This document shows positions 1 through 5,608 of a stretch of DNA of 10,710 bases, one piece after another. The DNA lies in contig CAAEKX010000120.1 of assembly GCA_900756605.1 (NCBI GenBank), forward strand, positions 1 through 10,710. The letters are read 5' to 3'. Numbering within the stretch: position 1 is the first letter of the stretch; each line of letters opens with the position of its first letter. The stretch is from Coriobacteriia bacterium (GTDB lineage Bacteria > Actinomycetota > Coriobacteriia > Coriobacteriales > QAMH01). The notes under the pieces were generated by a model. That model was given only the letters and a program-made list of their open reading frames with translations, did no database searches and was not told the DNA's origin. The position numbers and the translations under genes were made by a program.

Positions 1-772
1 AGAGCGTGCGGGTGACATGGGGCAACGCGTCCAGGCGCGCCAACGTGGCTTCGTCCAGCTCGGGCACGTCGATCTGGATCTTCTCGCCCGTGCCGATCAT
101 GGCCTTGAGCTCGGCGTTCGTGCCCGTGGCCAGCGCCTGGCCGTGGTCCATGATCATGATGCGCGTGCAGATCTCCTCGACTTCCTCCATGTAGTGGCTC
201 GTGTAGACGATGGTGGAACCATCTGCGTTCATCTGCTTGATGCCGTCGAGAATCGACGCACGGCTCTGCGGGTCGACCGCGACCGTGGGTTCGTCGAAAA
301 AGACGAGTTCGGGCTTGTGGGCGATGCCGCAGGCGATGTTCAGGCGCCTGAGCAGGCCACCGGAGAGCTTCTTGGGACGGGATTTCTCGTAGTCCTCGAG
401 ACCGACGAATTCGATGGCCTCGCGCACGAGCTTCCTGCGCGTCGCGCTGTCGCTCACGTATAGCCCGCAGAAGTAGTCGATGTTCTCGCGCACGCTGAGT
501 TCCTCGAATACGGCGACGTTTTGCGGGACGATGCCGATCTTTCGCTTCAGCTCGTAACTCGACTGTGTCATGGGTTGTCCGAACAGGCAAATCTCCCCAC
601 GATCGTAGGTAAGCAGTTGGAGTATGCAGTTGATGGCGGTGGTCTTGCCGCTGCCGTTTGGCCCGAGCAGTCCGAATATCTCGCCGCGCTCGATTTTCAT
701 GGTGAAGTGGTCGAGGGCGATCATGCCGCCATAGCGCTTGACCAGATCGACTACCGAAACGATGTCTTGCAT
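1..772 (-). CDS. ABC transporter ATP-binding protein (3' end outside the window)
   Basis: This is the nucleotide-binding subunit of an ABC transporter, probably an exporter of the CcmA/DrrA/NatA type; it would hydrolyse ATP at the inner face of the membrane to drive a separate permease. The visible 257 residues contain a full set of motifs: Walker A GPNGSGKTT (37-45), Q-loop Q84, signature LSGGL (136-140), Walker B LVFFDEP (156-162), a D-loop near D167 and the switch histidine H193. The sequence then enters the C-terminal region seen in DrrA-like ATPases and runs off the left edge, so the permease is expected beyond it. The ATG at 772 is preceded by GGGAGAGG with a short spacer; an ATG slightly upstream is out of frame. 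The gene is divergent from a membrane-bound LuxR-type regulator, which is a plausible controller. The family is certain; the substrate cannot be read from the sequence. Confidence 0.95.
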   Translation of the reverse strand, partial: MQDIVSVVDLVKRYGGMIALDHFTMKIERGEIFGLLGPNGSGKTTAINCILQLLTYDRGEICLFGQPMTQSSYELKRKIGIVPQNVAVFEELSVRENIDYFCGLYVSDSATRRKLVREAIEFVGLEDYEKSRPKKLSGGLLRRLNIACGIAHKPELVFFDEPTVAVDPQSRASILDGIKQMNADGSTIVYTSHYMEEVEEICTRIMIMDHGQALATGTNAELKAMIGTGEKIQIDVPELDEATLARLDALPHVTRTL

Positions 773-811
773 GTTCCTCTCCCGACATGTCCGAGGGGTC
801 CGAATGCCTTC

Positions 812-840
812 ATTTAATCTTCTGAGGCGTGCGGAGTAAA
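812..840 (-). promoter_or_regulatory. Candidate sigma-70 promoter for the ABC ATPase gene
   Basis: Read on the minus strand, TTTACT (840-835) and TTAAAT (817-812) are separated by exactly 17 bp, each matching four of six consensus bases. The predicted transcript would begin near 805, leaving a leader of about 33 nt before the ATG at 772. Inverted repeats at 842-870 abut the -35, which is where an activator would sit. This is inferred from motif matches only. Confidence 0.4.
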
Positions 841-841
841 C

Positions 842-870
842 ATGACATTTGTCATAGGTTTGCAAATGTC
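842..870. promoter_or_regulatory. Nested inverted repeats, candidate operator between the ABC and luxR-type genes
   Basis: Two inverted repeats share this stretch. ATGACA (842-847) and TGTCAT (850-855) form a perfect 6-bp repeat with a 2-bp spacer. GACATTTG (844-851) and CAAATGTC (863-870) form a perfect 8-bp repeat with an 11-bp spacer. They lie about 43 to 52 bp upstream of the predicted start of the ABC transcript and within the leader side of the divergent regulator gene. The 8-mer CATTTGTC (846-853) recurs in the hairpin just after the regulator gene (1675-1682). A binding site for the adjacent LuxR-type protein is an inference. Confidence 0.4.
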
Positions 871-923
871 CCGCTCAGGGGCATGTGCGGGAGCTGTGTG
901 GGGTGGCATGACGAGGGGAGCGG

Positions 924-929
924 TATAAT
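924..929 (+). promoter_or_regulatory. Perfect TATAAT just upstream of the luxR-type start
   Basis: A perfect -10 hexamer ends 7 bases before the ATG at 937, with no convincing -35 at the usual distance. If it is active, transcription would begin at or next to the ATG and give a leaderless mRNA. The neighbouring GAGGGGAG at 913-920 instead suits a GTG start at 931 on a longer transcript, so the two readings exclude each other. Confidence 0.3.
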
Positions 930-936
930 CGTGCTC

Positions 937-1656
937 ATGGAAGAATACGTCGACGAAATCATCCTGATGGCCGCTTGCGTGGTCGTATCGCTTCTCGTTG
1001 CCGATGCGAATCTTGTCGTTGTCGGGCTCTTGCTTTCCGTTGCGCTCGTGAGTATATGCAGCATGGCTGCGGCCTTGTATCGAAATGTGGCCCAGGTCGT
1101 TTTCCTCGTCTGCACGATCGTTCTTCCTCCCGCGTTTTTCTTCCTACCGGTTTGCGCGTATGTCATGTTGCATGAGCGTGTGTGGTTGCTGCGCGTCGTT
1201 TGGGCCGTGCCGCTCGTGGTCGCGTTCTGCCTTGGCTTGGTGTCGCCTGTCGGATGTGCGGCAAGCCTGCTCGTCTGTGCTGCCGCCGTGCTACTCGGCG
1301 TCAAGGATGCGCGCGTGCGTGCGGGATATGCGGGCATGCAGTTCGCTTTTGACGATTTGCGCGAGCGTAACCTCAAGTTGCTTGCCGATCGTGATGCACA
1401 GCTGACAGGCAAGGAAGCTGCCGGTACCGAAGCAGCTGCGCGGGATGCGCGATTGGAGGCGACGGGGCCGTTCGGCAATCTCACGGAGCGCGAATATGCC
1501 ATCGCCAAGCTCGTTGCCGAGGGTATGGACAACCGCGATATCGCGACGAGTCTCTTCTTGTCCGAAGGCACGGTGCGCAACCACATCAGCTCGATCCTCG
1601 GCAAGCTCGAGCTGAGCAACCGCACGCAAATTGCCATCATGTACTACAAGAGCTAG
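937..1656 (+). CDS. Membrane-anchored LuxR/NarL-type transcriptional regulator
   Basis: This is a predicted one-component DNA-binding regulator held in the membrane, 239 residues long. Residues about 8-121 are almost continuously hydrophobic and would form four or five membrane helices. A charged helical linker (about 128-165, including LRERNLKLLADRDAQL) resembles the signalling helix that precedes the catalytic part of NarX/DesK-type histidine kinases. The C-terminus, about 175-239, is a typical LuxR HTH: LTEREYAIAKLVAEG, then NRDIATSLFLSEGTVRNHIS and the final KLEL. No receiver or kinase domain is present, so the signal presumably passes directly from membrane to HTH. It probably controls the divergent ABC gene. 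The start is uncertain: the ATG at 937 is chosen, but a GTG at 931 has a better-placed GAGGGGAG (913-920), and the frame stays open back to a GTG at 829. Confidence 0.88.
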   Translation: MEEYVDEIILMAACVVVSLLVADANLVVVGLLLSVALVSICSMAAALYRNVAQVVFLVCTIVLPPAFFFLPVCAYVMLHERVWLLRVVWAVPLVVAFCLGLVSPVGCAASLLVCAAAVLLGVKDARVRAGYAGMQFAFDDLRERNLKLLADRDAQLTGKEAAGTEAAARDARLEATGPFGNLTEREYAIAKLVAEGMDNRDIATSLFLSEGTVRNHISSILGKLELSNRTQIAIMYYKS

Positions 1657-1685
1657 TGGGACAAATGGACAGGTCATTTGTCCCA
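1657..1685. terminator. 11-bp hairpin after the luxR-type gene (possible terminator or intergenic repeat)
   Basis: TGGGACAAATG (1657-1667) and CATTTGTCCCA (1675-1685) are perfect complements around the 7-base loop GACAGGT. The hairpin starts directly after the TAG stop at 1654-1656. Only a broken T-rich stretch follows (TTTCGATTTCG), so it is a weak candidate for an intrinsic terminator. The right arm matches the TTGTCYCAYTTT motif found in other gaps of this window, so it may instead be a repeat or a protein-binding site. Confidence 0.5.
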
Positions 1686-1708
1686 TTTCGATTTCGACAG
1701 GAACGGCA

Positions 1709-2032
1709 ATGGGGTTTCTAGAGGCGATTGAGAAGAGGATCGGCGAGAAGCGGCCCAAGCGGGATGCCCAGGGGCCATCGGACTTCGACGCGTGGGATAG
1801 CGCCGAGCTCGAGTACATGGAGGATACGCGCGACGAGCTCATGCGCGGCATCGAGCCAGAGGCCGTGTACGAGAGGCTCAAGGCCGAACTACCCGAGCTT
1901 GAGGACCGGGTCGCGGGCGAGGAGGCGTGCTACACCTTCGATTGGTACGACGACCACCATTACGAGAAGGTCTTCTCTGGCCGCCTTAAGGCCTGCCGTG
2001 TCCTCTTGGAGCTTTACGAGAAGGGGCGCTAG
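1709..2032 (+). CDS. Small acidic protein of unknown function
   Basis: This encodes a 107-residue soluble, acidic protein; no family is recognised. It is rich in Glu and Asp, has no membrane segment or signal peptide, and is probably mostly helical (for example EAIEKRIGEK near the start and RLKACRVLLELYEKG at the end). A central aromatic and acidic stretch, YTFDWYDDHHYEKVFSG, is the most distinctive part. The start is the ATG at 1709, with AGGAA at 1699-1703 five bases upstream; earlier start codons in the frame would lie inside the regulator gene or the hairpin. It lies 52 bases after the luxR-type gene and could be co-transcribed by read-through. Its TAG stop overlaps the stop of the convergent K+ channel gene within a shared CTAG at 2029-2032. 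The reading frame is well supported; the function is unknown. Confidence 0.75.
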   Translation: MGFLEAIEKRIGEKRPKRDAQGPSDFDAWDSAELEYMEDTRDELMRGIEPEAVYERLKAELPELEDRVAGEEACYTFDWYDDHHYEKVFSGRLKACRVLLELYEKGR

Positions 2033-2856
2033 CCCTCATCATCTTGCTCGCCATCGGTCGTGACGGGCGTGCGTCCGTTTCGCTGCGCGCGAAACTCCTC
2101 GACGAATCCCGCAGAGAAGATGCCCGCCGGTATGGCGACGATGGCGATCGAGAGAACCATGACGACAAAGCCGATGACCCTCCCCAGGGCGGTAATGGGA
2201 ACGAGATCTCCGTAGCCGGTGGTCGTGATCGTTGTCATGGCCCAGTATATGCCGGTCAGGATGCTGTCGAATGCTTCGGGCTGCACGGCGTGCTCCGCTT
2301 CGTACATGAGCACACTCGCGGCAATCGTGAGCAATGCGAGTACCATGAAGGCGGCGATGATCTCCTGGCGGCGATTTCTGATGACAGCGCCGATGGTGCG
2401 CAAGCCGCGCATATAACGCGAGATCTTGAAGAGACGGATGAGGCGGATGATGCTGATTGCGTCTCGTATCGCGGGCGACATCGGCACGAAGAACATGATC
2501 CATGCCGGGACAAAGGACAATAGGTCGACGATGCCCATGGGCGACACCATGTAACGCAGACGCGCCTTTGGCGGCGAGAGGCGGGGGCGCACCTTGTCGG
2601 CTATCCAGATGCGTGCCGCGTACTCGCAGGCGAACACGCATGACGAGATGATGCTGAGCACGAGGATGGGGCCATCGAAGGCGGAAGACAACCAGTCGTT
2701 CGGAATGCACACGAGGATGGCGTTTGCGACGATACAGACGTAGATGACGCCACAGGCCACCTTGCCGCCCGTCGAGGCTTTGGTTGGATATTCGAGGGCG
2801 AGGAAGAGCCATTGCTTGAGGCGGTGCTCCCTCTGCCTGCTAGACGTGTCGCTCAT
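2029..2856 (-). CDS. Voltage-gated-type potassium channel (six-helix)
   Basis: This 275-residue membrane protein should conduct K+ across the cytoplasmic membrane as a tetramer. The predicted order is S1 (about 33-51), S2 (64-86), S3 (105-124), an S4-like sensor (129-150, with regularly spaced basic residues in IIRLIRLFKISR), S5 (168-187), a pore helix and selectivity filter TTTGYGD (211-217), and S6 (about 225-250). The filter is intact. The tail is short and acidic (DGEQDDEG) and there is no RCK/TrkA-N or cyclic-nucleotide domain, so gating is probably by voltage or lipid environment alone. The ATG at 2856 overlaps the upstream antiporter stop as ATGA, with AAAGGA six bases before the ATG, so translation is probably coupled. 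The family call is very secure; true voltage dependence is inferred from the S4 sequence. Confidence 0.95.
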   Translation of the reverse strand: MSDTSSRQREHRLKQWLFLALEYPTKASTGGKVACGVIYVCIVANAILVCIPNDWLSSAFDGPILVLSIISSCVFACEYAARIWIADKVRPRLSPPKARLRYMVSPMGIVDLLSFVPAWIMFFVPMSPAIRDAISIIRLIRLFKISRYMRGLRTIGAVIRNRRQEIIAAFMVLALLTIAASVLMYEAEHAVQPEAFDSILTGIYWAMTTITTTGYGDLVPITALGRVIGFVVMVLSIAIVAIPAGIFSAGFVEEFRAQRNGRTPVTTDGEQDDEG

Positions 2857-4082
2857 ATACCGTCCTTTCGAGGTGCGGCATCCTCTCCCGGCTCATCTGA
2901 CGCTGGGCCCTTGATGTGCTTGAGCGCAAACGAGGCAAGCAACGGCATGAGGAAGACGGTGAGGCCTCCGGCAGCGACGAGAAGCGAGGCAATATCCGCG
3001 GACATTGCGCCTGCGCCTGTTGCGATATTCGTGATGGCGACAATGAGGGGAAGGGCCGTCGTGCAGTAGAACGCAATCGTCGCACGACTGTGGCTGTCCA
3101 TGTCACGCGTTTCGGGCGAAATGCGCAAGGCGACGTATATGGGCAGCGCACGCACGGCCAGCAGCGCGACGATGAACAGTACGAGCAGGAGGGGGTACTC
3201 GGCTACGGCCATGGGATTGATGGCCATGCCGCTCACGACGAAGAACAGGGGAATGAAGAATCCGTAGCCGATGCCATTGAGCTTGCGTTCGAGCCCCTGA
3301 TCGCCACCGGGAAGCAGGAAGCGCAGCACGAAGCCCGCGGCGAAGGCACCAAGCACGATGTCGAGGTCGAACAGGGCCGACACCATGAGGAGGCCGACGA
3401 GTAGCACCATGACGGAACGAACGGTGATCTGGGCATTCGTATCCCGGTTTCTCTCGAAGAACCCGGGGAGGTGCATGCCGTTTTCCCAGATGCGCTTGGG
3501 AATCAACGCGGCGGCGACGGCGATCAACGCAAATGCGGCAAGAATCGCCAAGGTCACCCAGGTCTTGCGCGTTGACAGGATGAGGGCGATGACGATGATC
3601 GGGCCAATCTCGCCCCAGGTTCCGTATGCGAAGATGGATTTGCCGATGCGCGTACCCACGAGGCCGCGCTCGTGCAGGATGGGCACGAGCGTGCCAAACG
3701 CCGTGGTGGTAAGGGCGATGGCGGCGGCAAGCCATCCGATTTGGTTTGATTGGAAATCGGGAACGGCGATGCAGATCACCATCGCGATAGCCAAAGTGAC
3801 AAGCCAGGTAAACAATCCATGGCGACCTTGCCTGCCCGTTAGTTCCTGCGGGTTTATCTCATAGCCTGCGAGGAGGAACAGGAAGCCGAGGCCAAGGTCG
3901 GAGACAAGCGTGATCGCCGCATCGGGCTGCGCAATGGCAAACACGTGGGGGCCGATTAGCATGCCCGCGATGAGAAGAAGGACGGTTTCGGGGACCATCC
4001 AGTTGGGGACGAGAGCCGAGAGAATCGGGGCGAGGAGCGCGACCACGACTATGCAGAATAGCGATACAAGGTCTGCTTCCAA
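2853..4082 (-). CDS. Cation:proton antiporter of the CPA2 (Kef/NapA-like) family
   Basis: This 409-residue polytopic protein of the Na+/H+ exchanger superfamily (PF00999 type) should exchange K+ or Na+ for protons at the cytoplasmic membrane. It has roughly twelve hydrophobic segments. Family-like motifs are LGLGFLFLLAGYEINP (63-78), TTTAFGTLVPIL (125-136), GTWGEIGPII with an acidic E158 in mid-membrane (154-163), LGAFAAGFVLRF (244-255) and GFFIPLFFVVSGMAINP (274-290). No TrkA-N/RCK domain follows; only a short charged tail does. The start is TTG at 4082, with AGGGAG about nine bases upstream; an in-frame TAG lies five codons before it, so no earlier start is possible. It is the first gene of a two-gene operon with the K+ channel (ATGA overlap). 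Ion specificity cannot be read, but the partner suggests K+ homeostasis. Confidence 0.92.
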   Translation of the reverse strand: MEADLVSLFCIVVVALLAPILSALVPNWMVPETVLLLIAGMLIGPHVFAIAQPDAAITLVSDLGLGFLFLLAGYEINPQELTGRQGRHGLFTWLVTLAIAMVICIAVPDFQSNQIGWLAAAIALTTTAFGTLVPILHERGLVGTRIGKSIFAYGTWGEIGPIIVIALILSTRKTWVTLAILAAFALIAVAAALIPKRIWENGMHLPGFFERNRDTNAQITVRSVMVLLVGLLMVSALFDLDIVLGAFAAGFVLRFLLPGGDQGLERKLNGIGYGFFIPLFFVVSGMAINPMAVAEYPLLLVLFIVALLAVRALPIYVALRISPETRDMDSHSRATIAFYCTTALPLIVAITNIATGAGAMSADIASLLVAAGGLTVFLMPLLASFALKHIKGPASDEPGEDAAPRKDGI

Positions 4083-4122
4083 GGTGAGCGCTCCCTATGG
4101 CTCGACGGTACGATCGAGGGTG

Positions 4123-4131
4123 ATTATAGCA
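4123..4131 (-). promoter_or_regulatory. Extended -10 promoter for the antiporter/channel operon
   Basis: Read on the minus strand, TGCTATAAT is a perfect extended -10 element (TGnTATAAT), which can work without a good -35; none is evident at 17 bp. Transcription would start near 4116, giving a leader of about 34 nt before the TTG at 4082. A 5-bp inverted repeat, CTCGA (4101-4105) and TCGAG (4114-4118) around a GTAC core, sits on the predicted start site and could be an operator. Confidence 0.5.
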
Positions 4132-4145
4132 GCGCCACATATGGC

Positions 4146-4182
4146 AAAGTGAGACAGTTGCTCAGAGACGTTGTCTCATTTT
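4146..4182. repeat. Intergenic inverted repeat of the TTGTCTCATTTT type
   Basis: AAAGTGAGACAG (4146-4157) pairs with TTGTCTCATTTT (4171-4182) to give a 12-bp stem with two G-T pairs and a 13-base loop. An alternative small hairpin, GAGAC (4165-4169) with GTCTC (4173-4177), uses the same right arm. The repeat lies in the gap between two divergent genes and ends directly before the Shine-Dalgarno sequence AGGAGG (4183-4188) of the downstream gene, so it could affect that gene's transcription or translation. Confidence 0.5.
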
Positions 4183-4191
4183 AGGAGGATC

Positions 4192-4803
4192 ATGTTTCGA
4201 CGCAGAAGACGCAAAGCCGAGCTGCTTGGCAAGATAAGGCGCTATATCGCCGATGTGTATGTCGACGACCAATCCCCTGCAACGCAGCTTGAGAGCATGT
4301 CGCAGGCAACGATGGCGCCCCAGGCCACGATGGCCGGCGCCACGGTTGAGACGACTGACGATACCTTCACGGGCTCCCTCGAAATCACTGGTGCATTCGA
4401 TGTCGTCACACCTGGCGAGCTCGGCAATGCAATGCCCCCAGGATTAGCCGAGCGCCTCTCCCGCCTTGACGAGTCGTTTGCCCAAACGGTACTGCGCCTC
4501 ATAGACGAACGGAGCCTGCGTGATGCCACGGTATACAAACGTGCGAACATGAGCCGCCAGCTTTTCGCGAAAATCCGCAGGGATGACAATTATCGCCCCA
4601 CCAAGAAGACGGCTTGTGCGCTGGCCTTCGCGTTGCGACTTCCCTACGAGGACGCCCTTGTCCTGCTCTCCCGCGCCGGCTTCACGCTGTCCCATAGCTC
4701 CAAATTCGACGTCATCGTCGAATACTGCCTCCTAAACAACATCTACGACATCAACCAGGTGAACATGGTGCTTTACGAGTTCGACCAGCAGCTACTGGGA
4801 TAA
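4192..4803 (+). CDS. Uncharacterised protein with a probable HTH-like C-terminal domain, partner of the vWA gene
   Basis: The protein has 203 residues and its function is unknown. The N-terminus is strongly basic (FRRRRRK, 2-8). It is followed by a low-complexity linker with a duplicated QATMA (38-42, 44-48) and a weakly structured middle. The C-terminal 110 residues (about 95-203) form the recognisable part: VLRLIDERSLRDATVYKRAN, SRQLFAKIRRDDNYRPTKKT, ALAFALRLPYEDALVLLSRAGF, SHSSKFDVIVEYCL and a final YEFDQQLLG. From memory, a very similar domain is attached to macro-domain (ADP-ribose-binding) proteins and encoded near vWA proteins in Firmicutes. Its helix pattern resembles an Xre-type HTH; DNA binding is inferred. 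The ATG at 4192 is chosen because of AGGAGG at 4183-4188, although the spacer is only three bases; a TTG at 4171 lacks a good ribosome site. It precedes the vWA gene by 97 bases on the same strand. Confidence 0.85.
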   Translation: MFRRRRRKAELLGKIRRYIADVYVDDQSPATQLESMSQATMAPQATMAGATVETTDDTFTGSLEITGAFDVVTPGELGNAMPPGLAERLSRLDESFAQTVLRLIDERSLRDATVYKRANMSRQLFAKIRRDDNYRPTKKTACALAFALRLPYEDALVLLSRAGFTLSHSSKFDVIVEYCLLNNIYDINQVNMVLYEFDQQLLG

Positions 4804-4865
4804 GCCCATTCGCCCCGTGTGATGTCCCCTCGTGGTTTACCTATGCGCTGGCACCGCGGCGTAGA

Positions 4866-4896
4866 GTCTTCTTCGTCAAACGCCAACGAAGGAGGC
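4866..4896 (+). promoter_or_regulatory. Hairpin that could mask the vWA gene's Shine-Dalgarno sequence
   Basis: In the mRNA, GUCUUCUUCGU (4866-4876) can pair with ACGAAGGAGGC (4886-4896) over 11 bp, including two G-U pairs, around a 9-base loop. The right arm contains the complete Shine-Dalgarno AAGGAGG (4889-4895), five bases before the ATG at 4901. Such a structure could keep translation off until it melts or is bound. This is read directly from base complementarity; regulation is inferred. Confidence 0.45.
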
Positions 4897-4900
4897 AGCC

Positions 4901-5545
4901 ATGAAGATGAAAGACTATACCGAACTCGTGTTCATCCTCGACCGTAGCGGCTCGATGGGCGGACTGGAGAGAGACACCGTTGGCGGGTTCAATTCCGTGC
5001 TACGCAAGAATAAGGAGCAGGAGGGCGATGCCATTGTCTCGACGGTCCTTTTTGACGATCGCATCGAAGTGATTTGTGACCGCAAGCGTATCGAGGACGT
5101 CGCGCCCATCACGGACAAGGAGTACTACGTGCGCGGGTGCACGGCCTTGCTCGATGCGGTGGGTGGTGCCATTCAGCACGTGAGCAAGGTGCAGAAAACG
5201 CTGCCCAAGCACCATCGAGCAAAGAACGTCCTCTTCGTCATCACGACCGATGGCTACGAGAACGCAAGCCGCGAGTTCACGTATCCGCAGGTGAAGAAGC
5301 TCATCGAGAAGAAGCGCAAGAAGGGCTGGGAATTCGTCTTCATGGGCGCGAACATCGATGCTGCCGCCGAAGCAGCCCGCATCGGGATTTCCGCAGACCG
5401 TGCGGCCACGTATCATGCCGACGAAATCGGTACCCAGGCCGTCTATGCATCGATGGCGAGCGCCTGCTGTCAGCTCCGCTCGGATGCAGGCATCACGGGT
5501 TCGTGGAAGCTCGAAATCGAGGAGGACACGGCTAGCAGGGCATAG
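4901..5545 (+). CDS. Stand-alone von Willebrand factor A domain protein (TerY-like)
   Basis: This 214-residue cytosolic protein is essentially one vWA domain, a metal-dependent protein-binding fold. All MIDAS residues are visible: DRSGSMGG supplies D14, S16 and S18, GCTALLDA supplies T81, and ITTDGYEN supplies D117. Beta-strand and helix segments alternate as expected (ELVFILD, AIVSTVLFDD, NVLFVITTD, WEFVFMGANID). No signal peptide or membrane helix is present. It resembles the TerY class (COG4245), which in other bacteria works with phosphatases and kinases in the Ter stress network; none of those partners is in this window. The likely partner is the HTH-like protein upstream. The ATG at 4901 has AAGGAGG at 4889-4895 with a five-base spacer. 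The family call is secure; the biological role is not known. Confidence 0.93.
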   Translation: MKMKDYTELVFILDRSGSMGGLERDTVGGFNSVLRKNKEQEGDAIVSTVLFDDRIEVICDRKRIEDVAPITDKEYYVRGCTALLDAVGGAIQHVSKVQKTLPKHHRAKNVLFVITTDGYENASREFTYPQVKKLIEKKRKKGWEFVFMGANIDAAAEAARIGISADRAATYHADEIGTQAVYASMASACCQLRSDAGITGSWKLEIEEDTASRA

Positions 5546-5563
5546 GGGCAAACTGGGGCCATA

Positions 5564-5608
5564 CAAAACCCGCCGGGGCACTTTTGTCTGGTTTCGTGTC
5601 TCATTTTA
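5564..5608. terminator. Weak bidirectional terminator candidate between convergent genes
   Basis: Sixty bases separate the vWA stop from the MFS stop. CAAAA (5564-5568) and TTTTG (5582-5586) flank a small CCC/GGG stem (5569-5571 with 5575-5577), leaving an unpaired bulge on the right side. A-rich and T-rich flanks would suit termination from either side. The stretch GTGTCTCATTTTA (5596-5608) is a copy of the recurring intergenic motif and overlaps the MFS stop codon. The stem is short, so the call is tentative. Confidence 0.3.

Noticed and set aside
17..463. 148-codon open frame opposite the ABC ATPase
   Set aside because: The minus strand carries all ABC motifs here; the plus-strand frame is a shadow.
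852..1640. 262-codon minus-strand frame opposite the luxR-type gene
   Set aside because: It is rich in Ser, Arg and Thr without any motif, and the plus strand encodes a clear membrane and HTH protein.
4310..4345. Short QATMA duplication in the HTH-like protein as a possible tandem repeat element
   Set aside because: There are only two copies, within a low-complexity linker; this is probably local slippage, not a functional repeat array.
4835..4867. Possible promoter TTTACC / TAGAGT upstream of the vWA gene
   Set aside because: The spacer is about 20 bases and the -10 match is poor.
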